Positions 20,101-27,114 of a DNA stretch of 64,000 nt are shown one piece after another. This DNA comes from Pseudomonadota bacterium (GTDB taxonomy: Bacteria; Pseudomonadota; Gammaproteobacteria; Burkholderiales; Rhodocyclaceae): contig JAFEDI010000124.1 of NCBI GenBank assembly GCA_018241725.1, positions 1-64,000 of the forward strand, written 5' to 3'. Position 1 is the stretch's first letter. Every line of letters begins with the position of its first letter. A program made the translations under genes and the position numbers. Below the pieces are notes generated by a model. The model made no database searches. It saw only the letters and a list, made by a program, of their open reading frames with translations, and was not told where the DNA came from.

Positions 20101-20243
20101 CCCAGCGCCCCTTCGCGGTCGTGATCGTCGGCGGCATCGTCAGCGCCACGATCTTCACGCTGCTGCTGCTACCCGTGCTGTTGTCCTTCGGCGGCCCCAA
20201 GGACGGTGGCCAGAACGGCAACAAGAACGGCCACGAAGGCTGA
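17127..20243 (+). CDS. Heavy-metal RND efflux pump (CzcA family)
   Basis: The 1038-residue inner-membrane transporter is the length expected for HME-RND proteins, with TM1 at residues about 10-30 and two six-helix blocks around large periplasmic loops. In TM4 the residues D393, D399 and E406 (DFGVIIDSAVVMVE) have the same spacing as the proton/cation relay D402, D408 and E415 reported for CzcA. This favours a divalent-cation (Zn/Co/Cd/Ni) pump over a Cu/Ag CusA type. It exports metal with proton influx. The gene starts 12 nt after the adaptor. The exact metal cannot be read from the sequence. Confidence 0.93.
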   Translation: MFDSIITAVLRQRAFVIIAALALLIYGLYSFSQISIEAFPDVQDVQVQVVTQAIGQAPEEVERTVTLPIEREMSGVPGMTQLRSVSITGLSVVTLTFNEKTADYFARQQVLERLQTVNLPPGVQPTLAPLTTAVGEIYRYVLDSPPGASQEEVRAIQDWTIRPALRIVPGIADVVSFGGSIREVQVRIEPDLLRKYGVSLDDVSKALTGASGNGSGGLLRRGDEALVVRSLGLFSNLDDVRDVVVVARDGKPVRISDVAEVVAGARPRSGIVAFNDHDDVIEGIVQMTKGGNATKVVEALRAKVDEVNARLPEGYKIRPIYQRTELIGHTVSTVGENLLVGAVLVTAILLIFLRNLRAAIIVAAVIPLSLLFAFILMHALGVSANLISLGAVDFGVIIDSAVVMVEALMVRLAFDARTEHHGITSPVGRRIHALKQTCIELGSPILFSKAIIIVAFLPIFTFQRVEGRIFTPVALTLSFALLGGLILTLTLVPTLLSFALNKDMAEKESAWLHQLQHRYRDLLVKLQSHRAVTIGLSAVSLVVALALAPLLGSEFLPKLDEGNIWLTVTLPQSSSLTNTKEIERKVRGILLSYPEVKTVITQVGRPDDGTDPKGPNNLEILADLKPHGEWRFASKDAMIDSMAAKLATIPGLPSNFSQVIEDNVEESLSGAKGELAVKVFGPNLQVLEAKGQEIATVLNHIQGSADVAALPVGGQSEVDIRLQREALARYGILVNDVNAMIQTALGGTAVNVYYDGERRYDVTLRFGPQYRDQVDDIAHLPVALPDGKGSIPLGDLADIELRQGASRIQREAGSRNVIVKANLRGRDQGSFVAEAQQKVAAEVSLPAGYSVTWGGQFENQQRAMARLKVIVPITLGAIFSLLFWAFKDIRPALLVLAMVPFTLIGGFAGLGIAGLHLSVSAAVGFIAVAGISVQNGVIMVEQVIEIARRGATRTEAILDGAMLRLRPIVMTALMAGLGLLPAALSHGIGSETQRPFAVVIVGGIVSATIFTLLLLPVLLSFGGPKDGGQNGNKNGHEG

Positions 20244-20289
20244 GGCCCCCACTCAAACAGCCCGATCTTCACCGACAAACAGACCTACC

Positions 20290-20976
20290 ATGCGCATCCT
20301 CATTGTCGAAGACGACCCCCTGCTGGCCGATGGCGTCGCACAACTATTGCGCGGTGCAGGCTTCACCACCGATTACGTGGGCACCGCCGAACTGGCGGAA
20401 GCCGCGCTTGCCGCCGAGAAGTTCGACCTGCTGGTGCTCGACATCGGCCTGCCCGGCATGGACGGGCTGGAGTTGCTGAGCCGCCTGCGGGCCCGCCACA
20501 ATCCGGTCCATGTGCTGATGCTGACCGCCCGCGACGCCCTCAACGAACGGGTGCGAGGCCTCAACCTCGGCGCCGACGACTACCTCACCAAGCCCTTTGC
20601 GGCTGTCGAACTGCTCGCCCGCGTCAATGCGCTGGCCCGGCGCAGCCGCGGCCAGGGCAGCGCTCGGCGCGAATTCGGCCCCCTCGCCCTCGACGAAGAG
20701 GCCCACCGGGCCTGGCTGAACAACCAGCCGCTGGAACTACCTCAGCGGGAATGGGCCATCCTCACCTTCCTGCTCGACAATCTGGAGCGCGTACTCAGCA
20801 AGGAGCGCATCGTCGCCGCCGTGTGCTCGTGGGATGAGGACATGAGCGAGAACGCCGTCGAGGTGTACGTCTCCCGCCTGCGCACCAAGCTCGAACCGGC
20901 GGGCATCCGCATCCGTACCGTGCGCGGGCTGGGCTACATGCTCGAAGACATGCCCCATGACGCGAAGCCTGCGTAA
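20290..20976 (+). CDS. OmpR-family response regulator of the metal-efflux operon
   Basis: The 228-residue protein has a receiver (MRILIVEDDPLLADG; phospho-acceptor in LLVLDIGLPGMDG; DDYLTKPF) and a winged-helix output domain ending TVRGLGYMLED. It sits 46 nt after the pump gene and overlaps the kinase gene by 20 nt. This placement resembles CzcR/CusR-type systems, in which the regulator activates the adjacent efflux genes. ATG 20290 gives the canonical start; the frame is open further upstream within the pump gene. Confidence 0.92.
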   Translation: MRILIVEDDPLLADGVAQLLRGAGFTTDYVGTAELAEAALAAEKFDLLVLDIGLPGMDGLELLSRLRARHNPVHVLMLTARDALNERVRGLNLGADDYLTKPFAAVELLARVNALARRSRGQGSARREFGPLALDEEAHRAWLNNQPLELPQREWAILTFLLDNLERVLSKERIVAAVCSWDEDMSENAVEVYVSRLRTKLEPAGIRIRTVRGLGYMLEDMPHDAKPA

Positions 20977-22345
20977 GGCACTGCTGCTCTGGCTGCTGCT
21001 GCCGGCCGGGCTTGCCGTCGTTACCTTCCTGCCGCTGGCCTACCACCTGATCCACCAGCCGGCCGTGGAAGCCTTCGACCAGGCCCTGGCCGACGCCGGC
21101 CTGGCTCTGGTGCCTCACCTGGAGGTCATCGGCGGGGAACCCAACTTCGTTTTTCCGGCCGCCGCCGAGCAGGTGCTGCGTACCGACCGGGTGGACGAGG
21201 TTTACTTCCTGGTCCTCGGCCCCAACCAGCGCTTCATCGCCGGCGACATCGGCCTGCCCCACGCCGCGTCCGGCGATGATGACAGCAGCGAACCCGACGG
21301 CGAAGAGCACATCAATTTCGACTCCCACTTCCGCGGCCACCCGATCCGCGTCAGCACGCTGCGCCGGACCATCGACGGCGAGTCCTTTCTCTTCGTCACT
21401 GCCGAAACCACCCGCAAGCGCGACCAGTTGCGCGTGGACCTGACTTTCGCGCTAGTCCTGCCGCTGCTCTTCTTCGCCGGCGCCACCGGGCTCACCATCT
21501 GGTTTGGCATTCGCCACGCCCTGTTGCCGGTGGAGGACATCCGTGCCGCGCTCAAGCGCATGGGGCACCGCGCGCTGCAACCGCTGGACTCGGACTCCGC
21601 GCCGACCGAGATCCGCCCCCTCGTCGAAGAATTCAACCTCGTGCTGGACCGCCTGGACCAAGCCGCCGCCGCCCAGCAGCGCTTCGTTGCCAACGCCGCC
21701 CACCAACTGCGTACCCCGCTGGCCGGCGTCCGCACCCAGCTTGAACTGCTGCAGCGGGAGACTGACGCCGATGCGCGGGCCGCCCGCTGCAGTCAGTGCA
21801 TCAGCGCCATCGAACGCCTCGGCCACCTCGTCAACCAGATGCTGGTGCTGCTGTCGGCGGAACCCAGCGGCCGGCACGCCGACCTGGCAGCCCCCATCGA
21901 CGTACCGGAGCTGATCCGCGAACGCAGCCCGGAGTGGATCCGCCTCGCCGAGACACACCGCATCGACCTGGGTTTCGAACTGCAGCCGGCCTGCGTAAGA
22001 GGCGACAGCTTGCTGCTCGGCGAAGCCATCGCCAACCTGGTGATCAACGCCATCCACTACACGCCCGCCGACGGGGAAGTGACGATCCGCTGCCGGCAAC
22101 AGGACCACGATGTCTTCATCGAGGTCGAAGACAACGGCCCTGGCATCCCGCTGGCAGCCCGCGAGAGCATTTTCGAGCGCTTCTTCCGCCTGCCGGGCAC
22201 CGGCGGTCAGGGCAGCGGCCTGGGCCTGGCCATCGTGCGCGAGATCGCCCGCGGCTTTGGCGGCGAAGTCCACGCCCTCAATCCCACCGGAGAACGAGGC
22301 GCCCGCCTGCAGGTACGCCTGCCGGGCAGCCCGCCCGCCGCCTGA
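20957..22345 (+). CDS. Sensor histidine kinase of the metal-efflux operon
   Basis: The 462-residue kinase has TM1 (about residues 9-28), a periplasmic sensor of roughly 130 residues, TM2 (about 158-178) and a HAMP-like linker. The H-box is FVANAAHQLRTPLAG, the N-box VINAIHYTPADG, followed by EDNGPGI and GSGLGLAIV. It probably senses periplasmic metal and phosphorylates the partner regulator, with which it is translationally coupled by a 20-nt overlap. The sensor loop has an acidic stretch (DDDSSEPDGEEH) followed by DSHFRGH, which could bind cations; that is inference. Confidence 0.92.
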   Translation: MTRSLRKALLLWLLLPAGLAVVTFLPLAYHLIHQPAVEAFDQALADAGLALVPHLEVIGGEPNFVFPAAAEQVLRTDRVDEVYFLVLGPNQRFIAGDIGLPHAASGDDDSSEPDGEEHINFDSHFRGHPIRVSTLRRTIDGESFLFVTAETTRKRDQLRVDLTFALVLPLLFFAGATGLTIWFGIRHALLPVEDIRAALKRMGHRALQPLDSDSAPTEIRPLVEEFNLVLDRLDQAAAAQQRFVANAAHQLRTPLAGVRTQLELLQRETDADARAARCSQCISAIERLGHLVNQMLVLLSAEPSGRHADLAAPIDVPELIRERSPEWIRLAETHRIDLGFELQPACVRGDSLLLGEAIANLVINAIHYTPADGEVTIRCRQQDHDVFIEVEDNGPGIPLAARESIFERFFRLPGTGGQGSGLGLAIVREIARGFGGEVHALNPTGERGARLQVRLPGSPPAA

Positions 22346-22542
22346 GCCCTCCCAGCCCCCCGCGGCACGGAGAAATCTGCCTTCGCCGCCGATCGGCCCA
22401 CTGCCACACCAGCAGCATTTTCATTGCCATGCAAAACGGGCATTGAAAGATAGCGTCCTTACCCGTACCGTATGCGCCGAATACGCACAGCACGGTTTGC
22501 GCCCTTGCGTACCCTTACCGCTACAGGATGGAGATCCCCAGC

Positions 22543-23319
22543 ATGGCCATGGATGTCGTCGATTACGAAATTTTCGGGAACGAAATGCAGTACGTCGAGG
22601 TGGAGCTCGACCCGGGCGAGGCCGCCGTTGGCGAAGCCGGCGTGATGATGTACATGCAGGACGGCATCCAGATGGACACCATCTTCGGTGACGGCTCGGC
22701 CCAGCAGAGTGGCCTGTTCGGCAAGCTGCTCGGCGCCGGCAAGCGCCTGCTGACCGGCGAGAGCCTGTTCACCACCATTTATCACAACGAAGGCAGCGGC
22801 AAGCGCCGGGTCGCCTTCGCCGCTCCCTACCCCGGCAAGATCGTGCCGGTGGACCTGTCCACGGTCGGCGGCACGCTGATCTGCCAGAAGGACTCCTTCC
22901 TTGCCGCCGCCAAAGGCGTGTCCCTCGGCATCGCCTTCCAGAAGAAGATCGGCGTCGGCCTGTTCGGCGGCGAAGGCTTCATCATGCAAAAGCTGGACGG
23001 CGACGGCATGGCCTTCATCCATGCCGGCGGCACTCTGCTCGAAAAGACCCTCGCCCCCGGCGAAACCCTGCGCGTGGACACCGGCTGCGTGGTGGCCTTT
23101 CAGCCCAGCGTCGATTTCGACATCCAGTACGCCGGCAAGATCAAGACCGCGCTTTTCGGCGGCGAAGGCCTCTTCTTCGCGACCCTCACCGGCCCCGGCA
23201 AGGTATGGCTGCAGTCCCTGCCCCTGTCACGCATGGCCGACCGCATCGTGATGGCCTCCCGCGTCGTAGCCGGTGGCGGCGGCAAGGAAAGCACCTCGCT
23301 GCTCGGCGACGACGATTGA
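22543..23319 (+). CDS. AIM24/TIGR00266 family protein
   Basis: The 258-residue protein belongs to the TIGR00266/AIM24 beta-helix family, recognisable from [19 protein letters not shown] at the start. Internal repeats follow ([58 protein letters not shown]). Function in bacteria is unknown; the yeast homologue is mitochondrial. ATG 22543 sits 10 nt after GGAG; an earlier ATG (22528) lies inside that ribosome site. It heads a run with the M48 protease and DUF3334 genes on the same strand. Confidence 0.88.
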   Translation: MAMDVVDYEIFGNEMQYVEVELDPGEAAVGEAGVMMYMQDGIQMDTIFGDGSAQQSGLFGKLLGAGKRLLTGESLFTTIYHNEGSGKRRVAFAAPYPGKIVPVDLSTVGGTLICQKDSFLAAAKGVSLGIAFQKKIGVGLFGGEGFIMQKLDGDGMAFIHAGGTLLEKTLAPGETLRVDTGCVVAFQPSVDFDIQYAGKIKTALFGGEGLFFATLTGPGKVWLQSLPLSRMADRIVMASRVVAGGGGKESTSLLGDDD

Positions 23320-23395
23320 ACGCCGCCCGGCCGTCCGCAGGCAGCCTCTGCCCTCCCGTGGGGAGGATGTCGCGTAGCGGCAGGAGAGTGTTCCC

Positions 23396-24490
23396 GTGAG
23401 TGAGGCGCCAATTTCTGCCCGCTACTACCCAGCCGGCGGCGATGCCCATGGTCACCCGGCACTGCTGTACTGGGAGGGCGGGCACCTGCTCGTCGCCCCC
23501 GAGGATTCCGAGCCGCTGCGCATACGCGCCGCTGCGCTGCGGGCCGAGGCACGGGGCTTCAACCACAGCCAGTGGGCGATCGCCTGGCCCGGCGAGGGCG
23601 GCGATCACCTTCTGATCGTCGCCGACGCGGCCATCGCACCGCTGCGTGCCACCGCGCCGACCCTGTTCGCCAGCGGCGCACACGCCCAGCGCAAGACCCA
23701 CCGGCGCTTCGGCCTCGGCGTGACAGCGCTGATCCTGCTGCCGCTGCTGCTCATCGCCGGCATCTTCCTGGCTGTCGAGCCGCTGGCTGACCGGGTCGTC
23801 GAACACATCCCGCCGTCCATCGAGAATCAGATCGGCGAAGCGGTGCTGGCCCGTACCCGCCTCGACAGCAAGCTGATCGAACAGGGGCCGGCAGTCGATG
23901 CGCTGCAGCTCATCGGCAAGCGCCTGGCCCGCCCCGGCGAGAACCTGCGCTTCTACCTGGCCGAGCGCCCGGACATCAACGCCTTCGCCGCACCCGGTGG
24001 CGTAGTGGTGGTGTATTCGGGGCTGATGAAGCAGGCCAGCTCGGCGGAGGACGTGGCCGGCGTGCTGGCCCATGAGATCGCCCACGTGGAGCTGCGCCAC
24101 AGCCTGCGCCAGATCGTCCGCTCGGCTGGTCTGCGGGTCATCGTGTCCGCCCTCTTCGGCGACTACGGGGCCCTCGGCGGCTGGGGGGCGCATCTCGGCG
24201 AGCTGAAGTTCTCGCGGGACGCGGAACGGGAAGCCGACGCCCGCGGCCTGCAACGCCTGGCTGAAGCCCGCATCGACCCGCAGGGCATGCTGCGTTTCTT
24301 CGAGACACTGGCACGCACCGAAAACAGCGCCGCCTCGGCGATGCCGACCGTCTTCTCCACCCACCCGGCCACCGCCGAACGCATCGAGCGCCTGCGCGAG
24401 GCGCTGGCCAGCCACCCGGCCGGCACGAGCCAGCCCATCCCGGTAGACTGGCAGAGCGTCCGCCAGGCCTTGCCCGACACCCGACCATGA
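23396..24490 (+). CDS. M48-family membrane metallopeptidase
   Basis: The 364-residue protein begins with about 105 soluble residues of unknown fold, then one membrane segment (about 104-124, LGVTALILLPLLLIAGIFL). The peptidase domain carries zinc motif HEIAH (about residue 226) and the third ligand in EREADARGL. Family relatives (HtpX/Oma1/BepA-like) clear damaged membrane or outer-membrane proteins. Start is GTG 23396 with AGGAG upstream; no ATG fits. Its TGA overlaps an ATG of a possible small gene (ATGA). Confidence 0.9.
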   Translation: MSEAPISARYYPAGGDAHGHPALLYWEGGHLLVAPEDSEPLRIRAAALRAEARGFNHSQWAIAWPGEGGDHLLIVADAAIAPLRATAPTLFASGAHAQRKTHRRFGLGVTALILLPLLLIAGIFLAVEPLADRVVEHIPPSIENQIGEAVLARTRLDSKLIEQGPAVDALQLIGKRLARPGENLRFYLAERPDINAFAAPGGVVVVYSGLMKQASSAEDVAGVLAHEIAHVELRHSLRQIVRSAGLRVIVSALFGDYGALGGWGAHLGELKFSRDAEREADARGLQRLAEARIDPQGMLRFFETLARTENSAASAMPTVFSTHPATAERIERLREALASHPAGTSQPIPVDWQSVRQALPDTRP

Positions 24491-24681
24491 GCATCTTTGA
24501 CGAAGCCAGGATCGACGGCTACGCGCACATCTTCAAGCCGCTGCATTACCCCTACCGGGAAGACAGCTTCTACAAGCCCACCGGGCAGGAACTCGGCACG
24601 CCGCCCCAGCTCCGGCGACGACCGGGACAACCCACACAGCCTGTTCGGCTTCATTCGGCTTCAAATAGGCAAGTCCGCTAA
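24487..24681 (+). CDS. Possible small hypothetical protein
   Basis: This 64-codon frame starts at an ATG overlapping the M48 stop (ATGA). Its first 40 residues look protein-like (MSIFDEARIDGYAHIFKPL, then YPYREDSFYKPTG). The remainder is Arg/Pro/Gln-rich and could be frameshifted or non-coding. I recognise no family. It may be a genuine coupled microprotein or the trace of a longer gene. Confidence 0.35.
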   Translation: MSIFDEARIDGYAHIFKPLHYPYREDSFYKPTGQELGTPPQLRRRPGQPTQPVRLHSASNRQVR

Positions 24682-24718
24682 CATAGTCAGCTCATTCCAT
24701 AGGGGTCATCGCCAAAGC

Positions 24719-25414
24719 ATGAGCACACAAGAAAAACATCCCGTCGTCTTCGGTACCGAAGACCTGCTGCTGAGCCTCTGCAACTCGGTCACCAAGGTTC
24801 TCAGCGTGGCCACCCACAGCCAGATCCGCTATTCGGGCATGGTCCAGCGCATCACCAAAACCTGCCTGAAGCCGGATATCGGCTGTTTCGTGCTGTTCGA
24901 CGGAGGCTTCTCCGGCCTGGTGGTCATCAACTTCTCGGCCCAGTCGGCGATGGAGTTGTACGAGAGCTACATGCTCAACATGGGCATGGCGAAGGAAGAC
25001 CTGGCCAGTACCTATACCTCCGACGACGTCAGCAACGTGATGGGCGAGCTGATGAACCAGATCGTCGGCGACTTCACCGGCCAGATCGGGCGTGAGCTGC
25101 AGACCCACATCACGCAGAACCAGCCGAAGATGCTGGTCCTCAACAAGCAGGTGGTCCTCAGCGTGGATACCCACCTGGACCAGCCCGAGACCCGCCGGGT
25201 GACCTTCTACACCGGCCGCAACAACATCTTCTACCTGGAACTGGCGATCGACCGCACGGAGTTCATCAAGCTCTACGACTTCGAGCCCCAGGACGCCCCC
25301 GATCCGGACGCGCTGATCGACGCCGCCGACGGAGCGCCGGCGGCGGCAACTCCGGCCCCTGCCAACGGCGGAGGCGACGACCACGACGACCTGCTCAAGT
25401 CCCTGGGCTTCTGA
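24719..25414 (+). CDS. DUF3334 family protein (CheX-like)
   Basis: The 231-residue protein matches the DUF3334 pattern: VVFGTEDLLLSLCNSVTKVL at the start, YSGMVQRITKTCLKPD, then YTSDDVSNVMGELMNQIVGD. The N-V-x-G-E-L-x-N segment resembles the CheX/CheC phosphatase helix, suggesting a response-regulator phosphatase or a derived binding protein. The tail is Ala/Pro/Asp-rich with a final DDLLKSLGF. ATG 24719 gives the family start; the frame runs further upstream without support. Confidence 0.85.
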   Translation: MSTQEKHPVVFGTEDLLLSLCNSVTKVLSVATHSQIRYSGMVQRITKTCLKPDIGCFVLFDGGFSGLVVINFSAQSAMELYESYMLNMGMAKEDLASTYTSDDVSNVMGELMNQIVGDFTGQIGRELQTHITQNQPKMLVLNKQVVLSVDTHLDQPETRRVTFYTGRNNIFYLELAIDRTEFIKLYDFEPQDAPDPDALIDAADGAPAAATPAPANGGGDDHDDLLKSLGF

Positions 25415-25423
25415 GCCGGATTT

Positions 25424-25996
25424 TCAGGCGGGCAGGTCGGCGCGGGTATCCACGTCGCGCAGGCAGCCCGCGTCGTCGGTTTCGATAGCGAGCAGTTCCG
25501 CCTTGTGGGCAACAAGGATGGCTCGCGCGCCCTCGTCGCCGACCAGGCCCAGCAGCTCATCCCGCCAGCGCGCCGCGAAACCGACTGGGTGGCCGCGCCG
25601 CCCAGCGCAAACGGGCGCCACCAGCGCCGCGCCTCCGCTGATGGCAGCGACGACCCTGCGCAGCGTGTCAGGTTGCACGAAAGGCATGTCGGCCAGCGCG
25701 ACGATCCAACCCTCCGCGTCGGCACTGGCCGCTACGCCGGCCGCCAGGCTGTGGCCCATGCCGTCCACGGCCGCCGCGCAAAAGACCGTCTCCAGCCCTG
25801 CTGTCTGCAGCAGCCCGGCCAGTTCGCGCTGCTCCGGGCGCAGCACCGCGATCACCCGCGGACAGGCTTCGCGCAGCTGGCGCGCCGCCGCCACGGCGAT
25901 CGGCATACCGTCGGGCAGCGGATGCAGCAGCTTGTCGCCACCGAAACGCCGCCCCTGCCCGGCCGCCAGCAGCAACCCGACGATCTCGCCGGCCAC
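25424..25996 (-). CDS. MocA-like molybdenum cofactor nucleotidyltransferase
   Basis: The 190-residue protein is an NTP-transferase fold of the MobA/MocA type, with the nucleotide loop LLLAAGQGRRFGGDKLL at the start and ALADMPFVQPDTL. It likely attaches CMP to molybdopterin (MCD), which IorB-type hydroxylases need. It is the last gene of the run iorA-iorB-xdhC-mocA, starting 2 nt after the XdhC stop. Confidence 0.87.
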   Translation of the reverse strand: MAGEIVGLLLAAGQGRRFGGDKLLHPLPDGMPIAVAAARQLREACPRVIAVLRPEQRELAGLLQTAGLETVFCAAAVDGMGHSLAAGVAASADAEGWIVALADMPFVQPDTLRRVVAAISGGAALVAPVCAGRRGHPVGFAARWRDELLGLVGDEGARAILVAHKAELLAIETDDAGCLRDVDTRADLPA

Positions 25997-25998
25997 CG

Positions 25999-26997
25999 CT
26001 AACGCACGCCGCAGCCGGCGCTGATGACAGTGCTCGTTTCAGCCCGCGGCACCAGCACGTCGTTCTTCACGGCTGTCATCTCGGCCAGGATGGACACCGC
26101 GATCTCCGGCGGCGTGCGGCTGCCGATGTGGATGCCGATCGGCCCGTGCAGGCGCCCGACCTCCCCTTCGGACAAGTCGAAATACTTCAGCAGCCGCTCC
26201 TTGCGCGCCGCATTGTTCACCCGCGAGCCCAGCGCGCCGACGTAGAAGGCCGGCGACTTGAGGGCCTCCAGCAGGGCCATGTCGTCCAGCTTGGGGTCGT
26301 GGGTCAGCGCGACGATGGCGGTGTGGGGATCGGGCCCCATCGCCAGCACCGCGTCGTCGGGCATGCCGGCCACCAGCGCCGCGCCGGGCACGTCCCATTC
26401 GACGGAGTATTCCTCGCGGGGATCGCAGACGCTCACCGCGTAGTCGAGGGCCTGAGCCATCGGCGCCAGGTAGCGGGCGATCTGCCCGGCACCGATGATC
26501 AGCAGGCGCCAGTGGGGGCCGTGGATCGTGCCCAGCCGGCGGCCGTCCCACAGCAGGGCTTCGCCGCGGCAGGCATCCAGGATGCGCACGGCGCCGCTGT
26601 CCAGCGCAATCTCCCGGCGCACCAACTGGCCGGCCTCGATGCGCGCGGCCAGTTCGGCGAGCTGGGCCGCATCCGGCGCCGGCTCGACGACCAGCTCCAG
26701 CGTGCCGCCACAGGGCAAGCCGAAGCGGTTGGCCTCTTCCCGCGTCACCCCGTAGCGCAGCACGAAGGGCTGGCTGCCGGTAATGCGACCGTCCAGCATG
26801 CGGGCGATCATATCGTCCTCGATGCAGCCGCCGGACACCGAGCCCTGCACCCGGCCATCGTCGCGCAGAGCCATCCAGGCCCCGGCGGGGCGGGGCGCCG
26901 AGCCCCAGGTCTGGGCGACGGTGACGAGGGCCGCCCGATGCCCTTCCTCGCGCCAACGGCGCAACGCTGCGAGGACCTGCAGATCCTGGCTGTCCAT
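25999..26997 (-). CDS. XdhC-family molybdenum hydroxylase maturation protein
   Basis: The 332-residue protein has the XdhC/CoxI N-terminal domain (TWGSAPRPAGAWMALRDDG and GSVSGGCIEDD) and a C-terminal Rossmann domain (LLIIGAGQIARYL; ALTHDPKLDD; GALGSRVNNAARKERL). XdhC proteins bind and sulfurate Moco and insert it into hydroxylases. ATG 26997 has AGGAGG 9 nt upstream; ATG 27015 overlaps that site. It is 117 nt downstream of the large subunit gene. Confidence 0.92.
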   Translation of the reverse strand: MDSQDLQVLAALRRWREEGHRAALVTVAQTWGSAPRPAGAWMALRDDGRVQGSVSGGCIEDDMIARMLDGRITGSQPFVLRYGVTREEANRFGLPCGGTLELVVEPAPDAAQLAELAARIEAGQLVRREIALDSGAVRILDACRGEALLWDGRRLGTIHGPHWRLLIIGAGQIARYLAPMAQALDYAVSVCDPREEYSVEWDVPGAALVAGMPDDAVLAMGPDPHTAIVALTHDPKLDDMALLEALKSPAFYVGALGSRVNNAARKERLLKYFDLSEGEVGRLHGPIGIHIGSRTPPEIAVSILAEMTAVKNDVLVPRAETSTVISAGCGVR

Positions 26998-27114
26998 TGA
27001 TGCAAACCTCCTCATGATCCGCCACGGATCCCCGTCGCGGCGATGTCATTCACCTTCGCTCCACAGGCCCGAAAGTGCCGGGCGCGGCCTCCCGCCGGGA
27101 GGCCGGCCACACGC

